From NCBI GenBank assembly GCA_003646305.1, contig QNFJ01000115.1, positions 1-7,079 of the forward strand: a DNA stretch of 7,079 nucleotides. The letters are read 5' to 3'. The notes beneath the pieces were generated by a model. It ran no database searches, was not told where the DNA came from, and saw only the letters and a list, made by a program, of their open reading frames with translations. Shown here piece after piece: positions 1 through 6,488 of this stretch. How positions within the stretch are numbered: the stretch's first letter is position 1; each line of letters begins with the position of its first letter. The position numbers were made by a program, and so were the translations under genes. This DNA is from Gammaproteobacteria bacterium (GTDB taxonomy: Bacteria > Pseudomonadota > Gammaproteobacteria > Methylococcales > UBA2780).

Positions 1-593
1 ATTGCACTGCAATTGACCGCAATAAATGGTTTTTTAGATCTGGGACTAGCGGCATGAACGGCTCGTGCTAACAGTTCTTTACCCGTTCCACTTGCCCCTT
101 CAATAAAAACACTCATTTGTAACTGCGCCACTCTTTTGGTCTGATTGAGTAACTCGTTCATCAGTGAGCTACGCGTTACAATCTCTTCGCGCCACTGCTC
201 ATTAGGCTCTTCTGCCTCGGTTGCGCCAGAAAAACGAACAGCATCCTCTATTTGTTGAACTAGCTCTTTACTATCAAATGGCTTGGTTAGAAAACCAAAA
301 ACACCTTTACGAGTCGCATTGACTGCTTCTTTTATCGTCCCGTGGGCCGTTAAAATAATTACCGGTAGTGTGGGATATTGTTGATGTACAACATCAAATA
401 GCGCCAGACCATCCATCCCCCCCATCTGTAAGTCAGTCACAATTACATGAGGCTTAAAGAGAGGCAGTCTGCTCAGCGCATCTTCGGCTGACAGCGCCGT
501 CTGTAGTTCAAAACCTGCTGCAGTCAAGCGTATAGAAAGCAACTTGAGCAGGCTTTCGTCATCATCTACAAGCAATACTTTTATCGCTAACAT
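1..593 (-). CDS. glrR: Sigma-54-dependent response regulator GlrR (QseF), partial: C-terminal part beyond the left edge
   Basis: Transcriptional activator that, once phosphorylated by GlrK, should drive RNA polymerase carrying sigma-54. The 197 residues in the window contain a full receiver domain (about 4-118): acidic pocket D10/D11, phospho-acceptor D54 (VTDLQMGGMDG), T82 (ILTAHG) and K104 (LTKPF). A linker follows with the typical GlrR phrase WREEIVTRS (134-142). The AAA+ domain then begins, with Walker A GASGTGKE at 166-173 and PRSKKPFIAVNCSA just before the edge. The GAFTGA loop, Walker B and the DNA-binding helix-turn-helix lie outside the window. The ATG at 591-593 is 5 bases after the stop of the qseG-like gene, with a weak purine-rich AGAAGAG upstream. 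GlrR is chosen over other NtrC-type regulators because of the linker similarity and because kinase, lipoprotein and regulator are in the E. coli glrK-yfhG-glrR order. The family assignment is secure; the exact orthologue is very likely. Confidence 0.93.
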   Translation of the reverse strand, partial: MLAIKVLLVDDDESLLKLLSIRLTAAGFELQTALSAEDALSRLPLFKPHVIVTDLQMGGMDGLALFDVVHQQYPTLPVIILTAHGTIKEAVNATRKGVFGFLTKPFDSKELVQQIEDAVRFSGATEAEEPNEQWREEIVTRSSLMNELLNQTKRVAQLQMSVFIEGASGTGKELLARAVHAASPRSKKPFIAVNCSA

Positions 594-598
594 ATTAA

Positions 599-1102
599 TT
601 AATCTCTTCTATTAAGCGCTTTTTCAATTGATTTAATCGCTTCAAGCTTGAGTTCCAGTACGGTGGCCTTTTCCTGAGATTTGCTTGCCCTCGATTTTAA
701 ATTGAGGGCATAGCGACTCACGCCTCGTAACCTTTTTAAAAGTAGTGTTTGGTAATCGATCACTTTAATCAGCTGTTCATCGTTCGTAATCTTGTGAGCA
801 TCTTCAATTAGCGCAATGGCTTCAGAAGTACTCCCACAACCGGGAGTGACCGCAATTGCGTAAGACAATTTCAACTTATGCAGGAGGTTATTTTCTATTT
901 CTTCCTTCTGAAATAGTTCCCCACAGACAATAGAACGGTCCTTTGGTGGTTTTTGCGCGTATTCACCAAAAAAGTGCTGTAACTGCTCCAGTGTTGTCGG
1001 CTCATATTTCTCGGTTAACGGTTCATGCCCTAAATTTGACAAACTCGCGCAGCCAGAAAGCAGCATCAATATCCCTAGTACAGTGTAATGTCTAATGGCC
1101 AT
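599..1102 (-). CDS. qseG: Small outer-membrane lipoprotein of the QseG/YfhG type
   Basis: Predicted lipoprotein of 167 residues. It has a short positive N-terminus, a hydrophobic stretch (8-15) and the lipobox LSGC, with lipidated Cys18. Ala19 and Ser20 follow, so no Asp retention signal is seen and outer-membrane sorting is expected. Two further cysteines (C60, C89) fall in regions resembling the two cysteine segments of E. coli YfhG and could form a disulfide. The C-terminal third (about 115-163) is charged and helical, probably a coiled coil. In E. coli QseG interacts with the kinase QseE/GlrK and affects its activity; the same role is inferred from the position between glrK and glrR. The protein is clearly shorter than the roughly 237-residue E. 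coli protein, mainly at the C-terminus. Sequence similarity is weak, so the name rests largely on gene order, lipobox and cysteine spacing. It starts 8 bases after the glrK stop, with a weak GAG ribosome-binding site. Confidence 0.75.
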   Translation of the reverse strand: MAIRHYTVLGILMLLSGCASLSNLGHEPLTEKYEPTTLEQLQHFFGEYAQKPPKDRSIVCGELFQKEEIENNLLHKLKLSYAIAVTPGCGSTSEAIALIEDAHKITNDEQLIKVIDYQTLLLKRLRGVSRYALNLKSRASKSQEKATVLELKLEAIKSIEKALNRRD

Positions 1103-1110
1103 AAATTGCT

Positions 1111-2565
1111 CTAGCGTGGTTCCAGCGGAAGTAAGAGCACAAACCTTGCCCCATTTTTATAGTTAGCATCCACTTTTAATGATCCTCCATGAGCCTCGAC
1201 ATAATCTTTCGCAATCGCCAAACCAACACCACTCCCCTGCACCTGAACATCTCCTCGTGAACGCCCTTTAAAAAAAAGATCAAATACCCGCGATTGCTCC
1301 TCTTCAGCAATACCAGGACCTTGGTCTGATATCTCGATTAAAGCGCTATCTTCCTGACGTTGGGACGAAAGCACTATTTGACCACTTCGAGGTGAATACT
1401 TAACCGCGTTGGATAACAGATTATCAATGATAACCTTTAATTTCTCTCTATCCGCAAAAAAAACAATCGATTCCAGCTCTTTTTTTAAGCTGATTTCTTT
1501 TGATTTGAACTGAATTTTATAGCGCTTAATCATCCCGTTTATTAGCTCTTCCAATTCAATATGTTCTATATTCAGGCTACTTTTTTGCGAATTCAGATGG
1601 CTATAATTGAGGATATCTTCAATCAAATTATTCAAGTGAGCGCTACTTGATTGAATGATTTTTACGATCTCCGCCTGCTCACCATTCAGCTCTCCAACCA
1701 CCTCATCGACGAGAAGCCCGCTTCCTTCGTTAATCGAAGCAAGTGGTGTTTTAAGGTCATGGCTAACGTGCTGTAAAAACTTCTGATTATCTTGCTCAAG
1801 TTTTCTTAATCGCAGCCTCAACCAGTCCAGCCTTTGTCCAAGGTATTCAAGATCCTGGGGCCCTGTAATACTGATTTCACTTGAAAAATCCCCCTTCCCC
1901 ATCTTCTTAATCGAACCATCCAGTTGCCGAATAGGGCGTGCGATCCAGTAGGTGAAGAAAAGAACCAATAAAACAGAGGCCGGCAATAAAAATGCCGAAT
2001 GTGTCAAAATCCTCTTTTGCACTTCCGTCGATGCTTTATTGAGTTGAGATACCTCCTGATTAACGAGCTCACTACTGGACAACCAGAGCTCTCTTGCTAT
2101 CTCATTCATTACCGAGAAGTTATCAATTCGCATAACAACCTGTTGCTTACTCTCTTTCTTTACAGGCTCTATCACTTCAAACAGTGTTTTTTCAAGCGCT
2201 GCCAGTTCGGCAAGATTTTCTCTAGATTCACCCTCAATTTTCAAAGCTAACAGCTGTTTTGATGTTTTCAAAAACAGTTCTCGTTGATCTTGAAAGGCAT
2301 TTAAAAAGTCAGCATCGTCCAGGACCTGGTACTGGCGTAGACTCCTCTCCATATCTGTCAGATTCTCCATCAGCATGCGGCTCCCCTGCGTCATTCGAAC
2401 TGCACGATAAACCGCCTTCTGACTGAGATCCGCCAGCTCATCAACGGAGTAAACGGCCGAACCAACCGCCAAAATCAATGGCAAACCAGCAAGCAAAAAA
2501 CCGACTAAAACAAGTCTCGCCAGCGAGTTAGGATTGAGTTTCTTTAAAAATCCGGAGTTACTCAC
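1111..2565 (-). CDS. glrK: Membrane sensor histidine kinase GlrK (QseE)
   Basis: Inner-membrane sensor kinase of 484 residues that autophosphorylates and passes phosphate to GlrR. Layout: transmembrane helix 1 at about 17-40, a helical periplasmic domain of about 145 residues, transmembrane helix 2 at about 188-208, HAMP at about 209-260, HisKA with the H-box FLQHVSHDLKTPLAS (H269), then an HATPase_c domain. The ATPase shows the N-box DNLLSNAVKYSP (N386), G1 DQGPGIA (414-420), F-box FDLFF and G2 GSGVGLAIA. The periplasmic segment DMERSLRQYQVLDD (71-84) closely matches the corresponding segment of E. coli GlrK, which separates it from generic kinases. The start is GTG at 2563-2565. It is the first possible start after an in-frame stop at about 2612-2614, since no ATG, GTG or TTG lies between. 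The Shine-Dalgarno is poor (TTTTAAAG), which suggests low translation. It is the first gene of the glrK-qseG-glrR operon. Confidence 0.93.
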   Translation of the reverse strand: MSNSGFLKKLNPNSLARLVLVGFLLAGLPLILAVGSAVYSVDELADLSQKAVYRAVRMTQGSRMLMENLTDMERSLRQYQVLDDADFLNAFQDQRELFLKTSKQLLALKIEGESRENLAELAALEKTLFEVIEPVKKESKQQVVMRIDNFSVMNEIARELWLSSSELVNQEVSQLNKASTEVQKRILTHSAFLLPASVLLVLFFTYWIARPIRQLDGSIKKMGKGDFSSEISITGPQDLEYLGQRLDWLRLRLRKLEQDNQKFLQHVSHDLKTPLASINEGSGLLVDEVVGELNGEQAEIVKIIQSSSAHLNNLIEDILNYSHLNSQKSSLNIEHIELEELINGMIKRYKIQFKSKEISLKKELESIVFFADREKLKVIIDNLLSNAVKYSPRSGQIVLSSQRQEDSALIEISDQGPGIAEEEQSRVFDLFFKGRSRGDVQVQGSGVGLAIAKDYVEAHGGSLKVDANYKNGARFVLLLPLEPR

Positions 2566-2672
2566 AACTTTAAAACCATTGCTATTGAAATTTTCGTATA
2601 GAGAATCTAGATATTAAAAATCCAGATCGAATAGAATAAACACACAGATTACACACCATACAGGTAATAATC
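2566..2672. promoter_or_regulatory. Divergent intergenic region between glrK and can
   Basis: These 107 AT-rich bases must carry the promoters for both glrK (minus) and can (plus). On the plus strand a possible -35 TTGAAA lies at 2585-2590, but its best-spaced partner TAGATA (2608-2613) is poor. A TAGAAT box (2632-2637) matches the -10 consensus at five of six positions but has no good -35. On the minus strand TAATAT (2616-2611) is a weak -10 candidate. No GG-N10-GC sigma-54 core was found on either strand. An AGG ribosome-binding site for can is at 2662-2664, 8 bases before its ATG. None of these boxes is strong enough to fix a transcription start. Confidence 0.35.
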
Positions 2673-3296
2673 ATGCTCGAAGAGCTTTTTACAAACAACA
2701 AAAACTGGGCTGACCAGATGAAAGAAAAAGACCCCAAGTTTTTTTCAAAGTTACTGGAGCAACAATCACCCGAATATCTCTGGATAGGCTGCTCCGATAG
2801 CCGTGTTCCTGCTAATGAGATTGTCGGCATGCTGCCGGGAGAGCTTTTTGTCCATCGTAATGTGGCTAATGTTGTTATTCACACCGATCTGAACTGCCTC
2901 TCGGTTATGCAATATGCAATTGATATTCTAAAAGTTAAACACATTATCGTTTGCGGCCATTATGGTTGTGGCGGTGTTGCCGCCGCTCTACGTCATCATG
3001 ACCACGGTTTGATTGATAACTGGTTGAGAAACATCAAAGATATCTATCAGTCCTACAGCAGAATGCTCGATAAACTGCCTGAAGAAGACAGGCTTTCACG
3101 CCTGTGCGAACTCAATGTCATAGAGCAGGTCTCCAATGTTTGTCATACAAATATTGTCCAGAATGCCTGGCTTAAAGGACATGAGCTAACGGTTCATGGT
3201 TGGATCTATGGGATTAAGGACGGCATTATCAAGGATCTTAAAATAAGCTGTAATACCGTCGAGAAAATATCCGCAATTTATCGAATTAAAAAATAG
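2673..3296 (+). CDS. can: Beta-class carbonic anhydrase, Can type
   Basis: Cytoplasmic zinc enzyme that interconverts CO2 and bicarbonate, supplying bicarbonate to carboxylases such as those of fatty acid, arginine and purine synthesis. All residues of the active site are present: CSDSR at 40-44 (zinc ligand C40 and the D42/R44 pair), HRNVAN at 61-66, and GHYGCGG with zinc ligands H96 and C99. Segments such as VIHTDLNCLSVMQYA and CELNVIEQV closely follow E. coli Can. W37, R62 and Y179 correspond to W39, R64 and Y181, which in the E. coli and Haemophilus enzymes bind inhibitory bicarbonate, so type II allosteric control is predicted. The protein has 207 residues against 220 in E. coli, being shorter only at the C-terminal tail. 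The start ATG has an AGG 8 bases upstream. The gene is monocistronic here: divergent from glrK and convergent with the PRPP-synthetase-like gene 13 bases downstream. Confidence 0.96.
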   Translation: MLEELFTNNKNWADQMKEKDPKFFSKLLEQQSPEYLWIGCSDSRVPANEIVGMLPGELFVHRNVANVVIHTDLNCLSVMQYAIDILKVKHIIVCGHYGCGGVAAALRHHDHGLIDNWLRNIKDIYQSYSRMLDKLPEEDRLSRLCELNVIEQVSNVCHTNIVQNAWLKGHELTVHGWIYGIKDGIIKDLKISCNTVEKISAIYRIKK

Positions 3297-3312
3297 CCGC
3301 GAGCCACGCCTA
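3288..3312 (-). terminator. Possible weak intrinsic terminator of the minus-strand operon
   Basis: Read on the minus strand, TAGGCG (3312-3307) can pair with CGGCTA (3299-3294) over a 7-base loop, with one internal G-G mismatch. Six T residues follow at once (3293-3288). The two arms contain the stop codons of the PRPP-synthetase-like gene and of can. Five base pairs with a mismatch is weak, and in the plus direction the hairpin has no T-run, so it would serve the minus-strand operon only. Confidence 0.3.
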
Positions 3313-4182
3313 AAGTTTCCCGATGGCTTCCGCAATAGTCGGAGCGAGTTGTACGGAATTAGTCGAATGAGGAACGCTGTCGCTACTAGCGATTTTATTA
3401 ACACCCAAATCCCTCAATGCCTGTTCCGAGTTACCCACAAACAGCGCATGACTCACCAGAACACTAATTTCGTCCACACCCACCTCTTTAAGCCTCTCTA
3501 CGGCTCCCATCAGGGTCTTCGCGGTGCTTGCTACATCGTCCACAATAACAACATGGCGGCCACTCAACGAAACATCAGGAAGTTGAATAGAAACTTCTTT
3601 GTCTCCCATTCGCTTTTTCCGTGCGACGCCATAATCTAGCCCTCCCCTTATCGCGATCTCTTCAACCCATTGCAGAGACTCTTCATCCGGACCCAGTATA
3701 AAGGGATTGTTACTCACATTTAAAAGGTAATCACCAAAAAGGCCGGTTGCGGTCAGTGCAATTGCATTCTCAATCGGAACTGCCTCATTTAGCTGTTTTA
3801 TTCTGTGTAGATGCGGATCGACGGTAATCAGATCATTAAAAAGCTCGGAAAGCATACCTCCCAGTAGTTTTTGGCTAACAAGCTCACCCGGAGTAAATGC
3901 TTTATCCTGTCTCATGTAGCAAAGATAAGGTGCAACCAGGGTTAACCGTTTTACCGAGCGGGCTTTTAATTCGTGTGCAACTAGAAACAGCTCAACCAGC
4001 TTCTCATTGGGATGGTTTAGTGTTCTAAAAAGAACAACATGATCATCTAACTCAACAGGTAATGTTATTTTGCTTTCTCCATCTGGAAATGAATGCAGCA
4101 AAATCACTCTACAGGGCACCGACAGCTGCTCAGAAAGCTGGTTCGCCTGAAGAAAAGAGTCAGGAAAGGCTAAAACAATCAT
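3310..4182 (-). CDS. Short PRPP-synthetase-like protein (ribose-phosphate diphosphokinase family)
   Basis: The family makes 5-phosphoribosyl 1-diphosphate from ribose 5-phosphate and ATP. With the ATG at 4180-4182 it has 290 residues, against about 315 for standard bacterial Prs. Visible motifs: SFPDGES (31-37), PYLCYMRQDKAFTPGE (85-100), the metal and ribose-phosphate strand VDPHLH (121-126) in place of the usual VDLH, the flexible-loop segment ARKKRMGDKEV (187-197) with Lys/Arg in the catalytic position, and the PRPP loop VIVDDVASTAKT (212-223). The RQDKxFxPGE wording and the short length resemble archaeal (class III) PRPP synthetases more than the essential bacterial Prs. This is therefore probably a second, specialised paralogue. 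A TTG three bases upstream (4185) could also serve, but ATG is preferred because it overlaps the upstream stop as TGATG, suggesting translational coupling to the phosphorylase. The family is certain; the exact reaction is not established. Confidence 0.88.
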   Translation of the reverse strand: MIVLAFPDSFLQANQLSEQLSVPCRVILLHSFPDGESKITLPVELDDHVVLFRTLNHPNEKLVELFLVAHELKARSVKRLTLVAPYLCYMRQDKAFTPGELVSQKLLGGMLSELFNDLITVDPHLHRIKQLNEAVPIENAIALTATGLFGDYLLNVSNNPFILGPDEESLQWVEEIAIRGGLDYGVARKKRMGDKEVSIQLPDVSLSGRHVVIVDDVASTAKTLMGAVERLKEVGVDEISVLVSHALFVGNSEQALRDLGVNKIASSDSVPHSTNSVQLAPTIAEAIGKL

Positions 4183-5735
4183 CAAAAATCCACGAAGACA
4201 GATGGAATGTCCATCTTATCACCAATTACGTAACCCGAATTGGTACCAACGAACTCGTAGGCAAAGTCATAATTGGACTGGTGTTCTGCATACACACGGT
4301 AAAGTGGCTCTCCTTTCAAAACCGACTCGCCTAACTTCCGGTAAAGGTCAACACCCGCACCCTTAAATATAGGTGCCCCCGCTAAACGCGCCACTTGAGC
4401 CAAAAAGTAGTTATCTATATTGACCACCACGCCCTTTTCTTTCGCGCGAACCTCAAAGGAAAGCTTTCCTGGCTCATATTCTTCTAGCTGCCTTCCTTGT
4501 TCTTCAATAATTCTATTCATTTTTGCTAATGCCCGGCCTGAGTCAAGAATCTCTCGGGCGATCGCATAACCCTGCCCGCCTCTGACATCGGGGTCAAACT
4601 CAAGGACCCTTCCTGCCAGGCGTAATGATTTCTCTCTCAAATCAACCGGTGCGTTAGGTGAATTCTGCAAAATCTGCATGACATCGCGCGTTTCAAGAAC
4701 GGGGCCAACCCCATTACCAATGGGTTGTCTGCCATCGGTAATCACTGCTTCCAAATGAAGGTTCAGCCTGTCTCCAACGTACTCAAAAAGTTTACGCAGT
4801 CGCATTGCATCACGCATATGGCGGACTTTGGCCGTTGCTCCAACAGGTATATCCAGTAAAAGATGCGTTGCCCCGGCCGCCAGTTTTTTTGACAAAATTG
4901 AGGCAACCATCTGTCCCTGAGAGTCGATTCCTAACGGCCTTTCAACCGAAATAAGCATGTCATCTACCGGTGCTAAGCGCGTTGTTCCACCCCATGCGAG
5001 GCAGCCTCGTTCAGTTCGAACCAGTTTTTCCATCCTTTCTGGTTCTAGCTCAATATTGGCAAGCACTTCCATCGTGTCAGCCGTACCTGCTGGAGAAGTA
5101 ATCGCACGGCTTGAGGTTTTAGGAATAAGCATGCCATGCGCTGCCACAATCGGCACAAGCAGCATCGAGGTTCGATTCCCAGGAATCCCGCCAATGCAGT
5201 GTTTATCTGATACTAGCGGCTCATTCCAGTTGATTCTCTCTCCCGATTCAAGCATCGCAATCGTGAGGGAGAGTACTTCATCACGGTCAAGGCCATTCTG
5301 TCCCGTTGCGACTAAAAAAGCGGCCATCTCCATTTTTGAATAACGACTTGAAACGATATCCTGAGTAATCTCTCGATAATCGCTAAGCTCTAATCGCTCG
5401 CCTTCAATTTTGCGCCGAACAGCATCCATTGAAGAGGGTGGTTCAGCCTGAGCAACACGAACTTCTTCACCCTCAGCAGCACCTAGCTGGCTAAATGCCT
5501 GCTCCGAAAGCCCTAACTGTCCAGGGCCAACAATTGCTTCATCATCGACAACATTTAAGACGGCCTGTATCTGCTGACCGTCCATGAAAACCGTTATTTT
5601 TGCTAATGCCTGAAAACCTTCCGCTCGATAAACCAGACAATCTCTGTGCAGGTAGGCAACATTTTCTCGATAGGTATCAATTGCGAGACGGCATACCTTT
5701 AATCGAGAAGAGATAAAATTGCTATTCATATTCAT
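4182..5735 (-). CDS. AMP-phosphorylase-type member of the thymidine phosphorylase superfamily
   Basis: Nucleoside or nucleotide phosphorylase of 517 residues. It has an extra N-terminal domain (about 1-95) absent from DeoA, then the helical domain (about 101-163), the phosphate/substrate domain with DKHCIGGIPGNRTS (177-190) and KTSSRAITSPAGTADTMEV (206-224), ITDGRQPIGNGVGP (332-345), and a C-terminal pyrimidine-phosphorylase-like domain (about 428-495). Length, N-terminal domain and SRAITSPAGTADTMEV wording match archaeal AMP phosphorylases, which convert NMP plus phosphate to a base plus ribose 1,5-bisphosphate. DeoA-type enzymes have about 440 residues and a different glycine-rich segment. 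Bacterial members are usually labelled putative thymidine phosphorylase; the substrate here is inferred. It is the middle gene of the operon, 15 bases after the TIGR00266 gene and sharing one base with the PRPP-synthetase-like gene. ATG codons at 5735 and 5729 (residues 1 and 3) are both plausible starts. Confidence 0.9.
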   Translation of the reverse strand: MNMNSNFISSRLKVCRLAIDTYRENVAYLHRDCLVYRAEGFQALAKITVFMDGQQIQAVLNVVDDEAIVGPGQLGLSEQAFSQLGAAEGEEVRVAQAEPPSSMDAVRRKIEGERLELSDYREITQDIVSSRYSKMEMAAFLVATGQNGLDRDEVLSLTIAMLESGERINWNEPLVSDKHCIGGIPGNRTSMLLVPIVAAHGMLIPKTSSRAITSPAGTADTMEVLANIELEPERMEKLVRTERGCLAWGGTTRLAPVDDMLISVERPLGIDSQGQMVASILSKKLAAGATHLLLDIPVGATAKVRHMRDAMRLRKLFEYVGDRLNLHLEAVITDGRQPIGNGVGPVLETRDVMQILQNSPNAPVDLREKSLRLAGRVLEFDPDVRGGQGYAIAREILDSGRALAKMNRIIEEQGRQLEEYEPGKLSFEVRAKEKGVVVNIDNYFLAQVARLAGAPIFKGAGVDLYRKLGESVLKGEPLYRVYAEHQSNYDFAYEFVGTNSGYVIGDKMDIPSVFVDF

Positions 5736-5738
5736 AGA

Positions 5739-5752
5739 CCCTCAACCCTCCT
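5739..5752 (-). promoter_or_regulatory. Double Shine-Dalgarno for the phosphorylase gene
   Basis: On the minus strand AGGAGGG (5752-5746) overlaps the TAG stop of the TIGR00266 gene and lies about 11 bases before the ATG at 5735. A second GAGGG (5743-5739) lies only 3 bases before that ATG but an ideal 9 bases before the in-frame ATG at 5729. Initiation may therefore occur at either codon, giving proteins that differ by two residues. The overlap of stop and ribosome-binding site fits translational coupling. Confidence 0.6.
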
Positions 5753-6488
5753 AGTCCTCGCCTTGATCGGTGAAGACATTCTGCAAAATGCGACCCGCCA
5801 GGCGGGAGAATGGCAACGTTTGTATCCAGACGCTTCCTGTTCCTTTCAAGGTCGCCAGAAACATCCCTTCCCCTCCAAAAAACATTGATTTAAGCCCGCC
5901 AGCAGATTCTATGTCGTATTCAACACCCTTTGTGAAAGCGACTAGACAACCGGTATCCAGGCGCAAGGTTTCATCATTAAGTTCTCGTCGGATAAGTGCC
6001 CCACCAGCATGCACGAATACCATTCCATCACCCTCCAGCTTTTGTAGAATAAATCCCTCCCCTCCAAAAAAACCTGCTCCCAACTTTCGATTAAAAGTGA
6101 TGCCCACTTTTGTTCCTAATGCGGCACAGAGAAACGAGTCTTTTTGGCAAATCAATGTGCCATCAAGCTCTGAGAGATTAAGTGGAATTATCTGGCCCGG
6201 AAAAGGTGCTGCAAAGGCTACATGACGAGTTTTATTGCCCTCATTTGTGAAGTGCGTGAGAAAAATCGATTCACCCGTTAACATCCGCTTTCCCACCCCC
6301 ACCAGCTTCCCGAAAAAACCGCCTGTCGCCTCTGAGCCATCGCCCATCCTGGCCTCAAACGCGATATCTTCTTCCATATAATTCATCACGCCGGCTTCCG
6401 CAACCACTGTCTCATCAGGGTCGAGCGCAATCTCCACCATCTGGATATCGTGACCAATAATTTCGTAATCAATTTCATGGCTTTTCAT
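5751..6488 (-). CDS. TIGR00266/AIM24-family protein of unknown function
   Basis: Protein of 245 residues belonging to the conserved TIGR00266 (AIM24-like) family; no enzymatic activity is known to me. It has no signal peptide or membrane helix, so it is probably cytoplasmic. Three internal repeats are visible. Each has an aromatic/glycine turn followed by a Gly-Glu strand: GGFFGKL then GESIFLTHF (56-80), GAGFFGGEGFILQKLEGDG (137-155) and MFFGGEGMFLATLKGTG (202-218). This matches the glycine-rich repeated beta-strand architecture of the family. HAGGALIRREL (160-170) and LDTGCLVAF (177-185) are other recognisable family segments. The ATG at 6486-6488 has a good ribosome-binding site, GAGG, 8 bases upstream. 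It is the first gene of the operon with the phosphorylase and the PRPP-synthetase-like gene, transcribed from the region shared with purU. Confidence 0.88.
   Translation of the reverse strand: MKSHEIDYEIIGHDIQMVEIALDPDETVVAEAGVMNYMEEDIAFEARMGDGSEATGGFFGKLVGVGKRMLTGESIFLTHFTNEGNKTRHVAFAAPFPGQIIPLNLSELDGTLICQKDSFLCAALGTKVGITFNRKLGAGFFGGEGFILQKLEGDGMVFVHAGGALIRRELNDETLRLDTGCLVAFTKGVEYDIESAGGLKSMFFGGEGMFLATLKGTGSVWIQTLPFSRLAGRILQNVFTDQGED

Noticed and set aside
1999..2250. Open frame of 83 codons on the plus strand inside glrK
   Set aside because: It lies antisense to the kinase's periplasmic domain, has no recognisable motif and a composition typical of a shadow frame.
2566..2672. Small RNA gene of the glmY type upstream of glrK
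   Set aside because: The gap is too short once two promoters are allowed for, and no sigma-54 core, stable hairpin pair or T-run terminator is visible.
2582..2830. Open frame of 82 codons on the minus strand over the start of can
   Set aside because: Antisense to the certain carbonic anhydrase, with no family similarity; it would also occupy the divergent promoter gap.
3186..3404. Open frame of 72 codons spanning the can / Prs-like junction
   Set aside because: Overlaps two well-supported genes in other frames and has no ribosome-binding site or motif.
4183..4185. TTG as start of the Prs-like gene
   Set aside because: The next codon is ATG, which overlaps the upstream stop as TGATG and aligns better with the family N-terminus.
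4957..5343. Open frame of 128 codons on the plus strand within the phosphorylase gene
   Set aside because: Antisense shadow; the minus-strand protein shows conserved motifs through this whole stretch.
5770..6225. Open frame of 151 codons on the plus strand within the TIGR00266 gene
   Set aside because: Its Pro/Ser-rich product is what the Gly/Glu/Phe-rich minus-strand protein gives when read in reverse complement.
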